Source: Pseudomonadota bacterium (GTDB lineage Bacteria; Pseudomonadota; Gammaproteobacteria; JAKAQQ01). From it: DNA of 64,000 nucleotides. The notes under the pieces are model-generated. The model was not told the origin of the DNA, made no database searches, and saw only the letters and a list, made by a program, of their open reading frames with translations. Made by a program: the position numbers and the translations under genes. The stretch spans positions 110,233 to 174,232 of the forward strand of contig JAJZIH010000002.1 in NCBI GenBank assembly GCA_021810635.1, given 5' to 3'. Positions 1 through 7,982 of the stretch are shown here, in pieces. Each line of letters starts with the position of its first letter. Positions within the stretch are counted from its first letter, which is position 1.

Positions 1-1
1 G

Positions 2-1222
2 AACTTTATGGCGGACGGCGAAGTGACCGCACAGGGCCACCAGTGGACGACTGCGGCATCGGATTCCGATTTCGTGCAACGGACCTGGCCGGAATACTAT
101 TCGGGTCGGGGACTGGTCGCCAACCCCGGCTGGACGCAATCGCTGATTCCGGGTGGGGCGACGGGGACGGGAGGTGTGCCCCTCGGGGTGGACAACCCAT
201 ATGCCATCTACGAGAACCTTTCGGCACTGGGTGCTTGGTCCAACCCCTGGATCAGCTATCCGGGCCGCCTGTTTCTTTTCAACGATCTGCTCGACCACCG
301 AGTGTCTTTCGAGGATTTCGGCGAGTTTGTTTCGCGGTCCGAAGCGGGGAACATCTCCCCGGCCATGCACCGGCACCTGGCCATGCGTGTGCCAGGATGG
401 GACCGGATGCTGCTCGATACATTCCGCGAGCACCGGGCCGTGGCTTGGCTCAAGGCCCATACGGGGGCCCGCTTCCCCCATTTCATCTACATCTGGCTGC
501 CGGATGACCATACGGCCGGCCGCTCTCCCTGCTATTACACACCCGACTATTATGTTGCCAACAACGATTACGCGACCGCCCGCTTCATCCATTACCTGTC
601 CACCACCCCCCAGTGGAGGCACATGGTGGTGTTTATGACGGAAGACGATGCCCAATCCGGTGCGGATCACATCAATGCCCACCGGACCCTGGCTCTCGCG
701 GTAGGCCCGTGGGTGAAGAGAGGCCACCTCGAAACGCACCTTTACTCCCAGGTCAATCTTTTGAAGACTGTGGAGGCGATCTTTGGTCTCCCCCCCCTGT
801 CGCAGTGGGATCAGAATGCACGCGTCTTTTCCGGTCTGTGGACGCGCCATCCGGATTTTGCCCGTACCCCGGTTCTGCCGATGCGGATCCGGATGGCCTT
901 CAATGCAGGGGCCTGCAGCCATTACACACTGATGCGCCAGGAAGCCGGAGCCCATGGCCATCGTTTGCCGCCTAACTGGAAGGCCTGGTACCGGTCCCGT
1001 CAGCTACCCCGCACCGGATCCGGCAACGGGTCGATTCCGGATCCCCGGGAGGCCTATTCACCCACCACCCTGCTCAAGGTCCCCGGACCGGAACAGATGA
1101 AGCAGGAATGGGTGGCCAGCAAGGGCGTGAAGTCCTACGCGGCGGTTATGGCCTACCTCAAGCACTATGCCGCCCGCCGGAAGGCTCCCGTGTCGGCCTA
1201 CGAGGGTGGAGGGGGGCATTAG
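2..1222 (+). CDS. Phosphoesterase-family secreted protein, C-terminal part (5' end outside window)
   Basis: The frame is open from the window edge, so the gene begins upstream and the first ATG at 8 is internal. About 405 residues are visible. They resemble the C-terminal half of PF04185-type phosphoesterases of the alkaline phosphatase fold, which are often fused to a YncE-like beta-propeller. Seen are the ADGEVTAQGHQW stretch at the very start, LPDDHTAG at about residues 164-171 (counted from the ATG) and TEDDAQSGADHINAHR at about 211-226, whose Asp and His residues fit metal ligands of the family. The nucleophile and any propeller lie outside the window. Hydrolysis of a phosphate ester in the periplasm is inferred from the family; the substrate cannot be read. 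Confidence 0.8.
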   Translation, partial: NFMADGEVTAQGHQWTTAASDSDFVQRTWPEYYSGRGLVANPGWTQSLIPGGATGTGGVPLGVDNPYAIYENLSALGAWSNPWISYPGRLFLFNDLLDHRVSFEDFGEFVSRSEAGNISPAMHRHLAMRVPGWDRMLLDTFREHRAVAWLKAHTGARFPHFIYIWLPDDHTAGRSPCYYTPDYYVANNDYATARFIHYLSTTPQWRHMVVFMTEDDAQSGADHINAHRTLALAVGPWVKRGHLETHLYSQVNLLKTVEAIFGLPPLSQWDQNARVFSGLWTRHPDFARTPVLPMRIRMAFNAGACSHYTLMRQEAGAHGHRLPPNWKAWYRSRQLPRTGSGNGSIPDPREAYSPTTLLKVPGPEQMKQEWVASKGVKSYAAVMAYLKHYAARRKAPVSAYEGGGGH

Positions 1223-1271
1223 GCCAACCCGGGGCGAAGTCAACCGAAGGAAAACGGTGACGTTTCCCGAT

Positions 1272-1289
1272 ACGCACCAAATGGTGCGT
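1272..1289. promoter_or_regulatory. 18-bp palindrome upstream of the lipoprotein gene
   Basis: ACGCACCA and TGGTGCGT form 8-bp arms around a central AA, 47 bases before the chosen lipoprotein start. It resembles the NtrC site GCACY-N5-GGTGC, but the spacer is one base short, so an NtrC assignment is not safe. No U-tract follows, so it does not look like a terminator for the phosphoesterase gene. An operator is the simplest reading. Confidence 0.35.
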
Positions 1290-1335
1290 GCTATCATTCC
1301 CTCTGGTATCCGGCAGTTGGGAAACGAGGCTTTTT

Positions 1336-1824
1336 ATGATGCGTAAGTTAATGATTTTACTGGCTTTGATGGGGGTCGTGGTGGTTGCTGGCTGTGCCAG
1401 TAACCTGGGAGGCAGCTCCTATTACCGGGGTGAGGCGCGGGTCATCCAACGCGTACGCCTTGGCACGCTGGTTGCGGTCCGTTTTGTCACCCTTTCGGGG
1501 GGGCAGGCACGTGGGCAGATCACGAACGGCGATATTGGAACGGTGGTCGGCGGGGTTGCCGGCGGGATTGCAGGCAGTGCGATTGGCGGCGGTCGGGGGG
1601 CGGCACTGGCGACGGTCGGGGGGGTGGTGCTCGGTGCCATTGCCGGACATGCCATCGGACATTCAACCGGGAAGGTTCCTGGAGTTCAGCTGACGGTACG
1701 TCTGGACAGTGGCCGTCTGATAGCCATCGTACAACAGCAGGGCCATACCTCCTGGGCCAGCGGTGAGCGCGTTCAGGTGCTCTATTCTCCGGACGGCATT
1801 GTCCGCGTCCAACCGCTCAACTGA
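1336..1824 (+). CDS. Glycine-zipper outer membrane lipoprotein (SlyB-like)
   Basis: This 162-residue protein starts MMRKLMILLALMG, ending in a lipobox VAGC with the lipidated Cys at residue 20. The ATG at 1336 is chosen over an upstream in-frame start at 1288 because it gives a clean lipoprotein signal and follows an ACGAGG-like ribosome site. Residues about 65-110 are a glycine zipper (GGVAGGIAGSAIGGG then GGVVLGAIAGHAIGH), as in the SlyB/Pcp family of small outer membrane lipoproteins with two transmembrane glycine-rich helices. The C-terminus is a short beta-rich domain (VQLTVRLDSGRLIAIVQQ). It stands alone. A role in envelope integrity follows only from the family. Confidence 0.8.
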   Translation: MMRKLMILLALMGVVVVAGCASNLGGSSYYRGEARVIQRVRLGTLVAVRFVTLSGGQARGQITNGDIGTVVGGVAGGIAGSAIGGGRGAALATVGGVVLGAIAGHAIGHSTGKVPGVQLTVRLDSGRLIAIVQQQGHTSWASGERVQVLYSPDGIVRVQPLN

Positions 1825-2073
1825 ACTGCGGTCTGCCGGGACCCTGTGGAAACGGATACGCGCAGTGCTCCCGATGAGAGGGTTGGAATGCCGTTTGATG
1901 CGGGGGGCGGGCGTAACCAGCCGAAGCCCCGAGTGGATGCATGGCTGATTCGTCGGTGACTGACCCGTATCCGCCCGTCCGTCGGGAGACGGCATTGGGA
2001 CGCGCGTTGGAAGGAGAGCGCACATGGATCACGGAGGTTGACCCGATGGGGGCATGGGGTGAAGGCTGGCCCT

Positions 2074-3504
2074 TCAAAGCGGAGGAGGGGAAATGTCGTC
2101 GATCACGTTAAATTGCCCGGCGGCGGCGATCTTTTCCTGAGGGGTCCGGCGCAAACGCCACCCGACGATCCCGAGACAGAGAAGGATGAAGAGGGGGGCC
2201 AATGCGAGTCGGGGCGAAGGCGGAACCAGGGTCAGGATCATGGCAGCGGCGATGAGCAATGTGGCCGTTCCCGGAATTACCCAATGCAGGAGCCAATGGC
2301 TTCGCCCCGTTCTGCGGGAGAACGGTCCGAGCGCACAGTTGGCCACGATGTGGCCTAGAAAGAGTCCCAGGCTGCTCAGGGTGATGAGCAGAATGTAGCC
2401 GTGGAAAGGACCCAACCAGAAGCCGGCAGCCAGGGAGACGGCAGCGGCTGCGATCGTGGTCGCGATCAGGGCCAGCGAGGGATTGCGCCGCGCATCGGTC
2501 CGGCCGAACCGCTCTGGAAACACGACACCGTCCCGGCCCAACGCAAAAATCATCCGTGCGCAGCTGAGCAGGGGGGCCAGGCTCCCGGCGAGCATCGAGT
2601 TCGCAATGAGCAGGAGGATGAGCCAGGCCAGGGTGGTCGAGTGGAGGACCTCCTGTACGAGAATGGCACCCGGCACGAGCGACCGGGCGAAGCTGCCCAT
2701 TCGGGTATAGCCCCAAGCCACCGTCAGTGCATAGGCCATGAGCAGGAACAGGACTGACGAGAAGAGGAAAGCCGCGATGACGGCCTGCCGGATGCGCTTT
2801 TGGGGAGACCGGGTTTCCTCGCCCAGGGCGACGGCCGCCGAAGAGCCGGAAACAGCAAACATGGCGATCAGGACCCCGTGTCCGAAGCCGCTCAGGCCGC
2901 CTTTGGCCCAGAGGGGATTCAGGACCTGCCAGGTCACGGGGTGCGGGGAGTCGACGATCAGCAGGATCGACAGGATGAACAGAACGATGATTTCGGCGGT
3001 TCCTGTCCAGACCGCGTAACGCAATGAGGGGCGGATACCTTTGAGTGCCAGCAGCAGGACCACTCCATAAAACAGGAGAGTGACCGGCCACCAGAGCCAT
3101 CCCGGAGCAGCGATGCCCAGGAAGTGACGGAGGACTCCGGGGAGGAAGACGCCACCCACGAAAACGGTGGCATTGGTCAGGATGTTGAAGTAGGAAATCA
3201 GGAACAGGAAGGCGCCATAAATGGCCCAGCGGCTTCCCAGTCCTTGGGCAATGTAGCTGTAAAACCCGCCGGCCGAGGCGATCGACTTGGCGAACTGGAG
3301 CGTGGTATTGATCATGAGTCCGGCCGTGATGACGCCGGCGAGCATGGCGAGCGGTAGCGCACCCTGAGCATAGACGGCGGCACCGGTCAGGGTCGCTGCC
3401 ATGGCCCCTGCCGGGGCGATCAGCGAGATCGACTGGTAAGTCAGCTGCCAGAAGCCGACCGCATCACGGTCCAGCGTCTGTGATCCGGTGCCGTTCCGAC
3501 GCAT
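2074..3504 (-). CDS. APC-superfamily amino acid permease
   Basis: The 476-residue protein has about 12 hydrophobic segments and begins with the APC-type first helix (SLIAPAGAMAATLTGAAVYAQG) after a short polar N-terminus. The ATG at 3504 follows a GGAAGAG-type ribosome site. It lies only 26 bases after the stop of the S10 peptidase gene on the same strand, so the two are probably co-transcribed: the peptidase would release amino acids that this carrier imports. That pairing is inference from spacing. Transport is presumably proton-coupled, as in the family. Substrate specificity cannot be read from sequence. Confidence 0.85.
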   Translation of the reverse strand: MRRNGTGSQTLDRDAVGFWQLTYQSISLIAPAGAMAATLTGAAVYAQGALPLAMLAGVITAGLMINTTLQFAKSIASAGGFYSYIAQGLGSRWAIYGAFLFLISYFNILTNATVFVGGVFLPGVLRHFLGIAAPGWLWWPVTLLFYGVVLLLALKGIRPSLRYAVWTGTAEIIVLFILSILLIVDSPHPVTWQVLNPLWAKGGLSGFGHGVLIAMFAVSGSSAAVALGEETRSPQKRIRQAVIAAFLFSSVLFLLMAYALTVAWGYTRMGSFARSLVPGAILVQEVLHSTTLAWLILLLIANSMLAGSLAPLLSCARMIFALGRDGVVFPERFGRTDARRNPSLALIATTIAAAAVSLAAGFWLGPFHGYILLITLSSLGLFLGHIVANCALGPFSRRTGRSHWLLHWVIPGTATLLIAAAMILTLVPPSPRLALAPLFILLCLGIVGWRLRRTPQEKIAAAGQFNVIDDISPPPL

Positions 3505-3530
3505 GCCCGTTTCTCTTCCAGAACCAGTCT

Positions 3531-5069
3531 TTAGTGGTGATCCGGGGCAAGAACCTCGTGGTAGAACTGGATCAGGTTGCGGTCGAGGTGCGCGAGGGTC
3601 GCCGGGTGCAGGTAGAGCATGTGCCCGGAGTGGTAGAAGTGAAAATGAACCCGCGCCATGAGCGCGTGAGGTAGCTTCATGTGGGCAAAATCGAACTCAG
3701 TCTTGTAGAACGGGGTTGCAAGATCGAAATAGCCGTTGCCGGAGAAGATCTGGAGATAGGGGTTTTTCCTCATCGCATCCGCCAGATTGGGGGCGACGTC
3801 GGGCAGGGGCCAGGCGTACCGCGTGCCTGGGAAACGGTGGTTCCAGTTCCATTTCCGTATGACTTGGCCGTTCATGATCCGATAGGGACGATGGGCCACG
3901 TAATGCAAGCGGTCCCGGACGTACGCATTGAACGCCGCCGTGAAAGCGGGGGAGACGGCGGCCATGAGTGCGCCATAGTCGGGAAACTCCTCGGCACCGT
4001 CACGGTTGATCCCGGTGAAGCGGGCATCGAGCCGGCCGATGAACCGTTCATGCCCCTGGTTTCTCAGCAGCTGGGCGCGGAAACGGCTGGGGGTCACCCG
4101 CAGGTGGACCGCTGCGAGAAAGCGGGTGCTCAGGCCCGTATATTCATGGAGCTTGGCCAGTACGGCGGCCTTTCTGGCCGGGCTGAGGCGGCTTCCCTGG
4201 AAAAGCGCATAGGCGTAAGAGGTGCGCGCAAACCGTTCGACTTTTCGGATGAGGGGGGCGAGATGCGCCGGATGCTCGGGCAGGACGTGGTGATACCAGG
4301 CAACAGCGGTGTAGGAGGGCAGGTAGGTCACGTAACGCAGATCCGTACCCGGCCAGGAATCCCCGTAGTTCAGGATGGAGGACAGGAGGATCACGCCATT
4401 GCAGGTGATGCCCTGCCCCTCCAGATAGTCCACGAGATTGGCCGACCGGGTTGTCCCGTAGCTTTCCCCGAGCAAGAACTTGGGCGAGTTCCAGCGGTTG
4501 TTCTGGCTGATATAGTGCTCGATGAACTGCCCGAAGGAGCGCACGTCGGCATCAACCCCCCAGAAGCCCTTGTTCCGCCCCACTCCAACGACGTGGCTGT
4601 ATCCGGTGCCAACTGCGTCGATGAACACCAGATCGGTGACCGGCAACAGACTCGACGGACTGGAAATCACGCGGTAGGGTGGGGGTGGAGTGACCCGGGC
4701 ATTGGCCGTGACGGCTCGTACGGCACCGAGTCCGCCCATGAGCAGCCAGACCGTGGAAGAGCCGGGGCCGCCGTTGTAGACGAAGGTGATCGGCCGCTGG
4801 GAGGGATGGCGGACGCCGGAACGGGTATAGGCCACGTAAAACATGCTGGCCGTCGGCTGGTTCTTGCGGTTCTTGAGAATGAGGGTACCTGCGGTTGCGG
4901 TATAGGGAATGCGGTGGCCATCCACCACGACCACGCCGTGGCTGACACTGCGCCGGGCCCGGATCGGTTGGGCAGGGAAGGCAGGATGCCGGGCCGGCAG
5001 GTGTGCCCAGGCTCCTGTGGAAGTCATGCTCAGAATGGCCAAGAGACCGGCTTTGCCGAGTTGACGCAT
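3531..5069 (-). CDS. Exported S10-family serine carboxypeptidase-like peptidase
   Basis: The start is the ATG at 5069, which follows a strong AGGAGGTG ribosome site and opens a signal peptide ending about AWA at residues 20-22; an upstream in-frame start would add a proline-rich leader. The 512-residue protein carries the S10 landmarks: NGGPGSS at 99-105 (oxyanion region), GESYG at 201-205 with nucleophile Ser203, Asp449 in NGYFD, and His483 in HSGHM. The triad is complete, so an active periplasmic or secreted carboxypeptidase is expected. The gene is followed closely by an amino acid permease. Bacterial S10 enzymes are less common than eukaryotic ones and often work at acidic pH. Confidence 0.9.
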   Translation of the reverse strand: MRQLGKAGLLAILSMTSTGAWAHLPARHPAFPAQPIRARRSVSHGVVVVDGHRIPYTATAGTLILKNRKNQPTASMFYVAYTRSGVRHPSQRPITFVYNGGPGSSTVWLLMGGLGAVRAVTANARVTPPPPYRVISSPSSLLPVTDLVFIDAVGTGYSHVVGVGRNKGFWGVDADVRSFGQFIEHYISQNNRWNSPKFLLGESYGTTRSANLVDYLEGQGITCNGVILLSSILNYGDSWPGTDLRYVTYLPSYTAVAWYHHVLPEHPAHLAPLIRKVERFARTSYAYALFQGSRLSPARKAAVLAKLHEYTGLSTRFLAAVHLRVTPSRFRAQLLRNQGHERFIGRLDARFTGINRDGAEEFPDYGALMAAVSPAFTAAFNAYVRDRLHYVAHRPYRIMNGQVIRKWNWNHRFPGTRYAWPLPDVAPNLADAMRKNPYLQIFSGNGYFDLATPFYKTEFDFAHMKLPHALMARVHFHFYHSGHMLYLHPATLAHLDRNLIQFYHEVLAPDHH

Positions 5070-5205
5070 GGTGCACCTCCTGCTTGGGCCCAGTGAGGGC
5101 CGTGGCGGCTGTGGTTGGGGATGGGCCGGGAGGCAGGGGGCGTCCGGCACACGCCCGCTATCCTATAGCACCGGCGTACGGATGCCAAATCCGTTGGTGG
5201 GCGGA

Positions 5206-5775
5206 TCAGAGGATCGAGGTGACCCTCCAGGGGGCCCTTGATCCGATAAAACCGTCCTGCACGATGAGCGAATGATGGCCAACCCGGAAAAGAGACCGGC
5301 GGGCCCAAAACCAGGGAGGGAGCCGGCCGAGCTGTATACGGGCCGCTTCATAGAGCGGGTGTCCGGTCCGCACATGGGCGATTTCGAGGCGAATCCGCTG
5401 GCCTCGTTTTTCTCCAAACAGGCGGTCACCGAGTGGAGTCGTTCCCAGTTGAACCAGCCAGGGCTCCTCATCGAGTGTTTCGTCTGGAATCACGGTCGAG
5501 GCGAATACCCAAGGTTCCGAGTCCGAAAAAAAGGCGACCTCCCGACGCAGACCGGAAACGGAACCGGTCGACCCGAGAAGATGAATCTCCTCGGCATCGA
5601 GGGCGGTGCGTACTTCAAGGAAGGGGACCAGCCGGAGGTGTTCCCCCGCCCATTTCCTGAGCTTTGCGGTGAGAGAGCCCTCATCGGTGAGCCACGGCCA
5701 GACCGGATCCCCACGGGCACCGCTCCACCAGTCGGGATGATGCCACCCGCCGGTCAACGAAGATTGTGCTCTCAT
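5206..5775 (-). CDS. ubiC: Chorismate--pyruvate lyase
   Basis: UbiC converts chorismate to 4-hydroxybenzoate and pyruvate, the first committed step of ubiquinone synthesis, in the cytoplasm. The protein matches the family through WLTDEGSLTAKL near the N-terminus, the REV and PWVFASTVIP stretch, LGTTPLGDRLF, and WARRSLFRVGHHSLIVQDGFI near the C-terminus. The ATG at 5775 gives 189 residues, close to the roughly 165-190 of the family; a TTG at 5811 is an alternative. It lies downstream of recG on the same strand, and a TATAAT hexamer at 5835-5840 could give it its own promoter. No ubiA follows, unlike in many relatives. Confidence 0.85.
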   Translation of the reverse strand: MRAQSSLTGGWHHPDWWSGARGDPVWPWLTDEGSLTAKLRKWAGEHLRLVPFLEVRTALDAEEIHLLGSTGSVSGLRREVAFFSDSEPWVFASTVIPDETLDEEPWLVQLGTTPLGDRLFGEKRGQRIRLEIAHVRTGHPLYEAARIQLGRLPPWFWARRSLFRVGHHSLIVQDGFIGSRAPWRVTSIL

Positions 5776-5834
5776 GACAAGCGAGGGTTCATGGTCAGCC
5801 GTGGGAAGCAAAGGGATAGGCTCTGAACTTGGGC

Positions 5835-5840
5835 ATTATA
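5835..5840 (-). promoter_or_regulatory. Possible -10 element for ubiC
   Basis: On the minus strand this reads TATAAT within GGCTATAATGC, between recG and ubiC. The -35 region is weak (no clear TTGACA at 16-18 bases). Transcription from here would leave a leader of about 50 bases before the ATG at 5775. Confidence 0.35.
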
Positions 5841-5870
5841 GCCGTAGAAAAAGGGTCATTGGCTTGGGTT

Positions 5871-7982
5871 TCAGGCGCTGCCGAAACGCAGGTCCCCCCC
5901 CAGCCAGCGCTCGACCAGGGAGTCGACGGCCTGTGGATTTTCATCGGCCAGTCTTCTCGCGGCTTCCGGGAGGAGGGCCAGCAGGTCCCGATCCCGGTAG
6001 AGTTCGGCGATCCGGAAAGTCAGCCCCCCACTCTGCCGGGCTCCCCAGATCTCGCCCGGACCCCTGATTTCAAGGTCGCGCTCCGCAATCCAGAATCCGT
6101 CGCTGCTTTGCCGCAGGACCTCAAGGCGCGACCGGGCATCGGGGGTCAGGTTTTCGTATATCAAAAGGCACTGCCCGCTGTGTGATCCCCGGCCGATACG
6201 GCCACGCAACTGGTGCAACTGCAAAAGACCGAGCCGTTCCGCACCATCGATCACCATGACCGTGGCCTCCGGGATGTCGACTCCCACTTCGACGATCGTG
6301 GTGGTGACGAGAACCTGAAACCGCCCTTCCCGGAATCCATCGATCAGTTGTTGCCGTTCGGCCCCGCCAATCCGGCCATGCAAGAGTCCCACCGGAAAAC
6401 CGGGAAGGGCTTTCCGGAGTTCATCGAAAGCCGTTTCTGCCGCACGGCCGCCGGAGCCCTCATTTTCCTCGATTTTTGGGCAGACCCAGAAAATCCGCTG
6501 TCCTGCCTCGCACAGGGCCCGCAGCCGATGCATGATTTCGGTACGCCGTTCGGCCGGGAAAATCGTGGTGGTGATGCCTTGGCGTCCCGGTGGCAATTCA
6601 TCCAGGCGGGATTGGTCGAGCCCGGCGTACAGGGACATGGCCAGGGTGCGGGGGATTGGCGTGGCGGTCATGATGAGCTGGTGGGGGCGCAGCCCGGAGC
6701 CCTTGTTGACGAGGTCCAGGCGCTGTTCGACGCCGAAACGGTGCTGTTCATCGATGATGACCGTCAGCAGCCGACCAAAGGCGACTTCCCTCTGGAACAG
6801 GTTCTGGGTGCCGAGGACCACACAGGGTGTGCCTGCAGCCAGTGGCTCCAGTATGGAGCGCCGCTGGCTTCGTGAAGAACGGGAAGCCAGTTTCAGCACC
6901 GGTTGGCACAGCGGAGCCAGGAATCTTTGAAAAGTGGCGTGATGCTGTTCGACGAGGAGTTCGGTCGGAGCCATCACGGCCAACTGTCCCTGGTTGGTCA
7001 GGGTGGCCCAGGCGGTCAGGATCGCAACCAGCGTCTTGCCAGAGCCGACATCCCCCTGGAGGAGACGCAGCATGGGTTTTGTCCGTACGAGATCGGAGGC
7101 AATTTCATGCCAGGCGCGCTGTTGGGCCCGGGTCAGTCTCCAGGGCAAGGTCTCGAGGAAATGTTCCAACGGTTTGGCGTGGATGGTGAGGGGCTGGCTC
7201 TGCGCCCCCTCCCAGTCCATACGGATTTTCTGCACGGAAAGGGCATGGGCGAGTAGCTCTTCGAAGGCCAGTCGCCGCTGGAAGGGAGCGAGCCATTTCC
7301 CAAGGGCTTCTGCGTGGAGACCGGCTGGAGGCTGGTGGACGCCCCTCAGGGCTTCGAAAAGACTGCAGGATGCCCAGGGCCGGGTCAGTGCGGGAGGGAG
7401 GAGATCGGTCAGTTCGAGCCGGTTGTGGGCCATGAGATCAAGTGCTGCCGCGATCAATTGTTCCTGTGGACGCGATCCTAACCCGGCCCGTTTGGCATAA
7501 ACCGCGGTCAGACAGGGCTTGAGCGGGGGCAGGCTGCCTTTGAAAACGCGGTATCGCGGGTGGATGAACTCCCGGCCCAGTCCGCCATCCCGCAGGATGC
7601 CGTAGGCACGGACGATGAGGCCGCGCTTGAGACCGGTGTACTGGGAGTTGTAGAAGTGGAAAAACCGCAAGTGCAAATGCCCGCTGCCATCGGCAATGCG
7701 GCACAGAAGCTGACGACGGGGGGTGTAACGGATATCGGTCAGTTCAACCGTTCCCTGGACCAGCGCCGCCTGGCCCGGGACCAGTGCCCCGATGGGAATC
7801 ACCCGGGTTTCATCCTCGTAGCGCAGAGGGAGATCGAAGAGGAGGTCTTCAATTCCACGGAATCCCAGTCGGACGATTTCCGCCAGGAACGACTCGCGGT
7901 CCCGTGGGATCCGTTGGCGGATTCGAGGCGGCTCGTGCCGGTCCGCTTCCACTCCGGATTCAATCCCGTTGCGCCGGCGCAT
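5871..7982 (-). CDS. recG: ATP-dependent DNA helicase RecG
   Basis: RecG unwinds and remodels branched DNA such as stalled forks and Holliday junctions. From the ATG at 7982 the protein has 703 residues (E. coli RecG has 693); a GTG at 7952 is an alternative, and longer in-frame extensions lie inside the upstream gene and look spurious. Seen are the N-terminal wedge/OB region (GTVELTDIRYTPRRQLLCRIADG), Walker A GDVGSGKT at about 310-317, a DEQH Walker B box in VIIDEQHRFGVEQR, and the C-terminal helicase motif QLRGRIGRG. The start overlaps the end of the S9-family gene by 23 bases, so translation is probably coupled. ubiC follows. Confidence 0.95.
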   Translation of the reverse strand: MRRRNGIESGVEADRHEPPRIRQRIPRDRESFLAEIVRLGFRGIEDLLFDLPLRYEDETRVIPIGALVPGQAALVQGTVELTDIRYTPRRQLLCRIADGSGHLHLRFFHFYNSQYTGLKRGLIVRAYGILRDGGLGREFIHPRYRVFKGSLPPLKPCLTAVYAKRAGLGSRPQEQLIAAALDLMAHNRLELTDLLPPALTRPWASCSLFEALRGVHQPPAGLHAEALGKWLAPFQRRLAFEELLAHALSVQKIRMDWEGAQSQPLTIHAKPLEHFLETLPWRLTRAQQRAWHEIASDLVRTKPMLRLLQGDVGSGKTLVAILTAWATLTNQGQLAVMAPTELLVEQHHATFQRFLAPLCQPVLKLASRSSRSQRRSILEPLAAGTPCVVLGTQNLFQREVAFGRLLTVIIDEQHRFGVEQRLDLVNKGSGLRPHQLIMTATPIPRTLAMSLYAGLDQSRLDELPPGRQGITTTIFPAERRTEIMHRLRALCEAGQRIFWVCPKIEENEGSGGRAAETAFDELRKALPGFPVGLLHGRIGGAERQQLIDGFREGRFQVLVTTTIVEVGVDIPEATVMVIDGAERLGLLQLHQLRGRIGRGSHSGQCLLIYENLTPDARSRLEVLRQSSDGFWIAERDLEIRGPGEIWGARQSGGLTFRIAELYRDRDLLALLPEAARRLADENPQAVDSLVERWLGGDLRFGSA

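Noticed and set aside
3681..5096. 471-residue plus-strand ORF over the S10 peptidase gene
   Set aside because: It is the antisense shadow of a gene with a complete catalytic triad and a strong ribosome site; its sequence has no recognisable domain.
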